Assembly (NCBI GenBank): GCA_947448105.1
Contig: CANFNE010000017.1
Coordinates: 1-17,944, forward strand
Length of the DNA: 17,944 nt
From: Burkholderiales bacterium
Lineage (GTDB): Bacteria; Pseudomonadota; Gammaproteobacteria; Burkholderiales; Burkholderiaceae_C
Direction: 5' to 3'
A program made the position numbers and the translations under genes. Within the stretch, counting starts at the first letter, position 1. Each line of letters starts with the position of its first letter. The notes under the pieces are model-generated. The model did no database searches, was not told the origin of the DNA, and was given only the letters and a program-made list of their open reading frames with translations. Positions 16,279-17,944 of the stretch are shown one piece after another.

Positions 16279-16301
16279 GTTCGCCGCAGGTTGCGGCGAA
16301 C
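16279..16301. terminator. stem-loop between convergent PhoH gene and dnaB
   Basis: GTTCGCCGC (16279-16287) pairs with GCGGCGAAC (16293-16301) around AGGTT, a perfect 9-bp GC-rich stem. No T-run follows on either strand, so it is not a classical intrinsic terminator. Its place in a 58-base gap between two converging genes suggests it helps end or protect both transcripts. Confidence 0.4.
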
Positions 16302-16309
16302 AAGAGGTA

Positions 16310-17710
16310 TCAATAATCCCCGCCGCCGCCACTGGCCAAGCTCTCAAACTTAGTGATGTTGCGCAGGAATGCCAATTTGACGGTACCAGTGGGGCCGTTA
16401 CGCTGCTTGGCGATGATGATTTCGGCGACACCTGGCTCCTTGCAGGCTTCCTTGGTGTAGTACTCATCGCGGTAGATAAACATGATGATGTCAGCATCTT
16501 GCTCAATGGCGCCGGATTCACGCAAATCGCTCATCATCGGTCGCTTGTCCGGGCGCTGCTCCACGCTGCGATTGAGCTGCGACAGCGCAATCACCGGGCA
16601 TTTGAGCTCACGCGCCAGCATCTTCAGGCCCCGGGAAATTTCACCCAGTTCGGTCGCCCGATTTTCACCGTCGCTGCTGCCGCTCATCAGCTGCAAATAG
16701 TCCACCACGATCAAGCCCAACTGCCCGCATTGGCGTGACAGACGCCGCGCGCTGGAGCGCAAATCACCCGAAGTCAGGCCCGCACTCTCGTCAATATGCA
16801 GAGAAATGGTACGCAGCTTCTCAATCGCCTCCGACAGACGCGGCCACTCCTCATCGGTGAGTTTGCCGGTGCGCAGATGCCCTTGGTCAATGCGGCCTAT
16901 CGAACCAACGATACGCACTGCCAACTGCGCCGCGCCCATTTCCATGGAAAATACCGCTACGGGCAGGCCTTCGTTCAGCGCCACATGTTCGGCAATATTG
17001 ATCGCCAAGGCGGTCTTACCCATAGACGGGCGCGCCGCCAACACCACCAAGTCACCCGCTTGCAAGCCGGCCGTCATGCGGTCTAGGTCGTAAAAACCAG
17101 TGGGTACGCCGGTAACGTCGTTAGGGTTGTCCGCCATCTCTTGCACACGGTCGAGCAGCTTGACGACCAGCGTATCCATGGCCTGAAAGCCTTCGCTATT
17201 GCGCTTGCCTTGCTCGCCGATGTTGAAGATTTTTTGCTCCGACTCGTCAACGATCTCTGACACCTGCCGACCTTTGGTGTTGAATGCATTGGTCGCGATT
17301 TCGTCACTGGCAGTCACCAGTTTGCGCAAAATGGAGCGGTCGCGCACGATCTCCGCATAGCGGCGGATATTGCTGGCGCTGGGCACGTACTGCGCCAAGG
17401 AGTTGAGGTAAACCAGCCCACCCACATCGTCGGCCCGCCCCTGGCTTTGCAGGTGCTCAAACACAGTGATGACATCAGCGGGGCGGCTGTTGTTGATCAG
17501 GGCGCCAATTGCGGCGTAAATCAGCCGGTGTTCGTAGCGATAAAAATCACCATCGACCAAGATATCACCAACCCTGTCCCAGGCGTCGTTGCTCAACAGC
17601 AAGCCACCGAGTACGCTGGACTCACCCTCGATGGAATGCGGCGGGATGCGCAGCTGCGCTACCTGGCGGTCCTGTACGAAGTCCTCAGGGATGGAAAGTT
17701 CGTCGTGCAT
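16310..17710 (-). CDS. dnaB: replicative DNA helicase DnaB
   Basis: The 466-residue protein is the full-length hexameric helicase that unwinds DNA 5' to 3' at the replication fork and recruits primase. The N-terminal domain (about 20-125) contains RIPPHSIEGESSVLGGLLLS, typical of DnaB. The RecA-like C-terminal domain opens at TGVPTGFYDLDRMTAGLQAGDLVVLAARPSMGKTA with Walker A ARPSMGKT at 226-233. Also visible are GLIVVDYLQLM (Walker B), ALSQLNRSVEQR and SDLRESGAIEQDADIIMF. It is uninterrupted, with no intein. The ATG at 17710 has AGGA eight bases upstream. It follows rplI in the same direction, but a strong terminator lies between them. Confidence 0.97.
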   Translation of the reverse strand: MHDELSIPEDFVQDRQVAQLRIPPHSIEGESSVLGGLLLSNDAWDRVGDILVDGDFYRYEHRLIYAAIGALINNSRPADVITVFEHLQSQGRADDVGGLVYLNSLAQYVPSASNIRRYAEIVRDRSILRKLVTASDEIATNAFNTKGRQVSEIVDESEQKIFNIGEQGKRNSEGFQAMDTLVVKLLDRVQEMADNPNDVTGVPTGFYDLDRMTAGLQAGDLVVLAARPSMGKTALAINIAEHVALNEGLPVAVFSMEMGAAQLAVRIVGSIGRIDQGHLRTGKLTDEEWPRLSEAIEKLRTISLHIDESAGLTSGDLRSSARRLSRQCGQLGLIVVDYLQLMSGSSDGENRATELGEISRGLKMLARELKCPVIALSQLNRSVEQRPDKRPMMSDLRESGAIEQDADIIMFIYRDEYYTKEACKEPGVAEIIIAKQRNGPTGTVKLAFLRNITKFESLASGGGGDY

Positions 17711-17790
17711 TGTTTATTCCTGTTTTGCGCCATCAGCCCAAGACCTTGCAGCCCATTGAACACCAAAATCGTTGCTGAACGCACCATTAG

Positions 17791-17825
17791 AAAAAGCCGC
17801 AAGGGCATGCCCCTGCGGCTTTTTT
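17791..17825 (-). terminator. intrinsic terminator after rplI (symmetrical, works on either strand)
   Basis: AAAAAGCCGCA (17791-17801) pairs with TGCGGCTTTTT (17814-17824), an 11-bp stem whose loop contains GGGC-AT-GCCC. T-runs flank it on both strands. In the minus direction it should end the ribosomal-protein transcript about 70 bases past the rplI stop and before dnaB. Confidence 0.85.
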
Positions 17826-17837
17826 ATGCTTTACGCG

Positions 17838-17865
17838 CAATGCAGCCGTTCGGGCGGCTCCATTG
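17838..17865 (-). other. second stem-loop in the rplI-dnaB gap
   Basis: CAATG (17838-17842) and AGCCG (17844-17848) pair with CGGCT (17855-17859) and CATTG (17861-17865), a 10-bp stem with one mismatch and a six-base loop. No T-run follows. It stands just before the terminator on the rplI transcript and may act as a 3' end stabiliser; that is inference. Confidence 0.4.
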
Positions 17866-17892
17866 TGACCTTCTGGGGAAGGCCTGCTGCGT

Positions 17893-17944
17893 TTAAGCGG
17901 ACTCTCCGTAGACCGAGACAGTGATATCCACCACCACATCAGTG
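17893..17944 (-). CDS. rplI: 50S ribosomal protein L9, C-terminal end (partial)
   Basis: Only the final 16 full codons and the stop are in the window; the gene continues past the right edge. The peptide TDVVVDITVSVYGESA ending at TAA matches the C-terminal strand of ribosomal protein L9 (consensus HxDVxxxxxVxVxxE). L9 binds 23S rRNA at the base of the L1 stalk. The rplI-dnaB order is common in proteobacteria and supports the call. Confidence 0.82.
   Translation of the reverse strand, partial: TDVVVDITVSVYGESA

Overview
The window reads as a piece of core chromosome from a betaproteobacterium of the order Burkholderiales, most likely family Comamonadaceae (Rhodoferax/Polaromonas/Acidovorax relatives). 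This rests on remembered family sequence patterns, GC-rich codon use with long antisense open frames, and a GC-rich hairpin repeat of the kind scattered through Comamonadaceae genomes. No database search was possible. I see no phage, insertion sequence, CRISPR array, tRNA or rRNA.

Layout, left to right. At 1-127 (minus) is the N-terminus of the 2-oxoglutarate dehydrogenase E1 subunit (sucA). At 304-2205 (minus) is propionyl-CoA synthetase (prpE), preceded by an isochorismatase-family hydrolase at 2324-2950 (minus). A secreted NlpC/P60 (C40) peptidase follows at 3126-3677 (plus), convergent with the disaggregase clpB at 3722-6328 (minus). clpB has a clear sigma-32 heat-shock promoter, and a gene of unknown function at 6414-6992 (plus) diverges from it. 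From 13232 down to 7060 on the minus strand lies a tight six-gene run, alaA-hom-thrC-moeA-moaD-moaE. It joins alanine and threonine synthesis to molybdopterin synthase and molybdenum insertion. On the plus strand follow a small Mth938-like protein (13339-13704), the peroxiredoxin bcp (13845-14321) and a PIN-PhoH fusion (14503-16251). The right end, on the minus strand, holds the replicative helicase dnaB (16310-17710) and the last codons of rplI (17893-17944), with a strong terminator between them.

Most of this is ordinary housekeeping sequence, and I found no complete undescribed multi-gene system. Three things deserve a second look. First, a hairpin-rich repeat lies in frame inside thrC and adds roughly 27 residues. 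Second, between bcp and the PhoH gene a dyad-flanked -10 element, a 15-codon reading frame and a strong terminator overlap such that the frame's stop codon sits in the terminator loop. Third, several genes have a -10-like hexamer only 6-7 bases before the start codon and no Shine-Dalgarno, which suggests leaderless transcripts.
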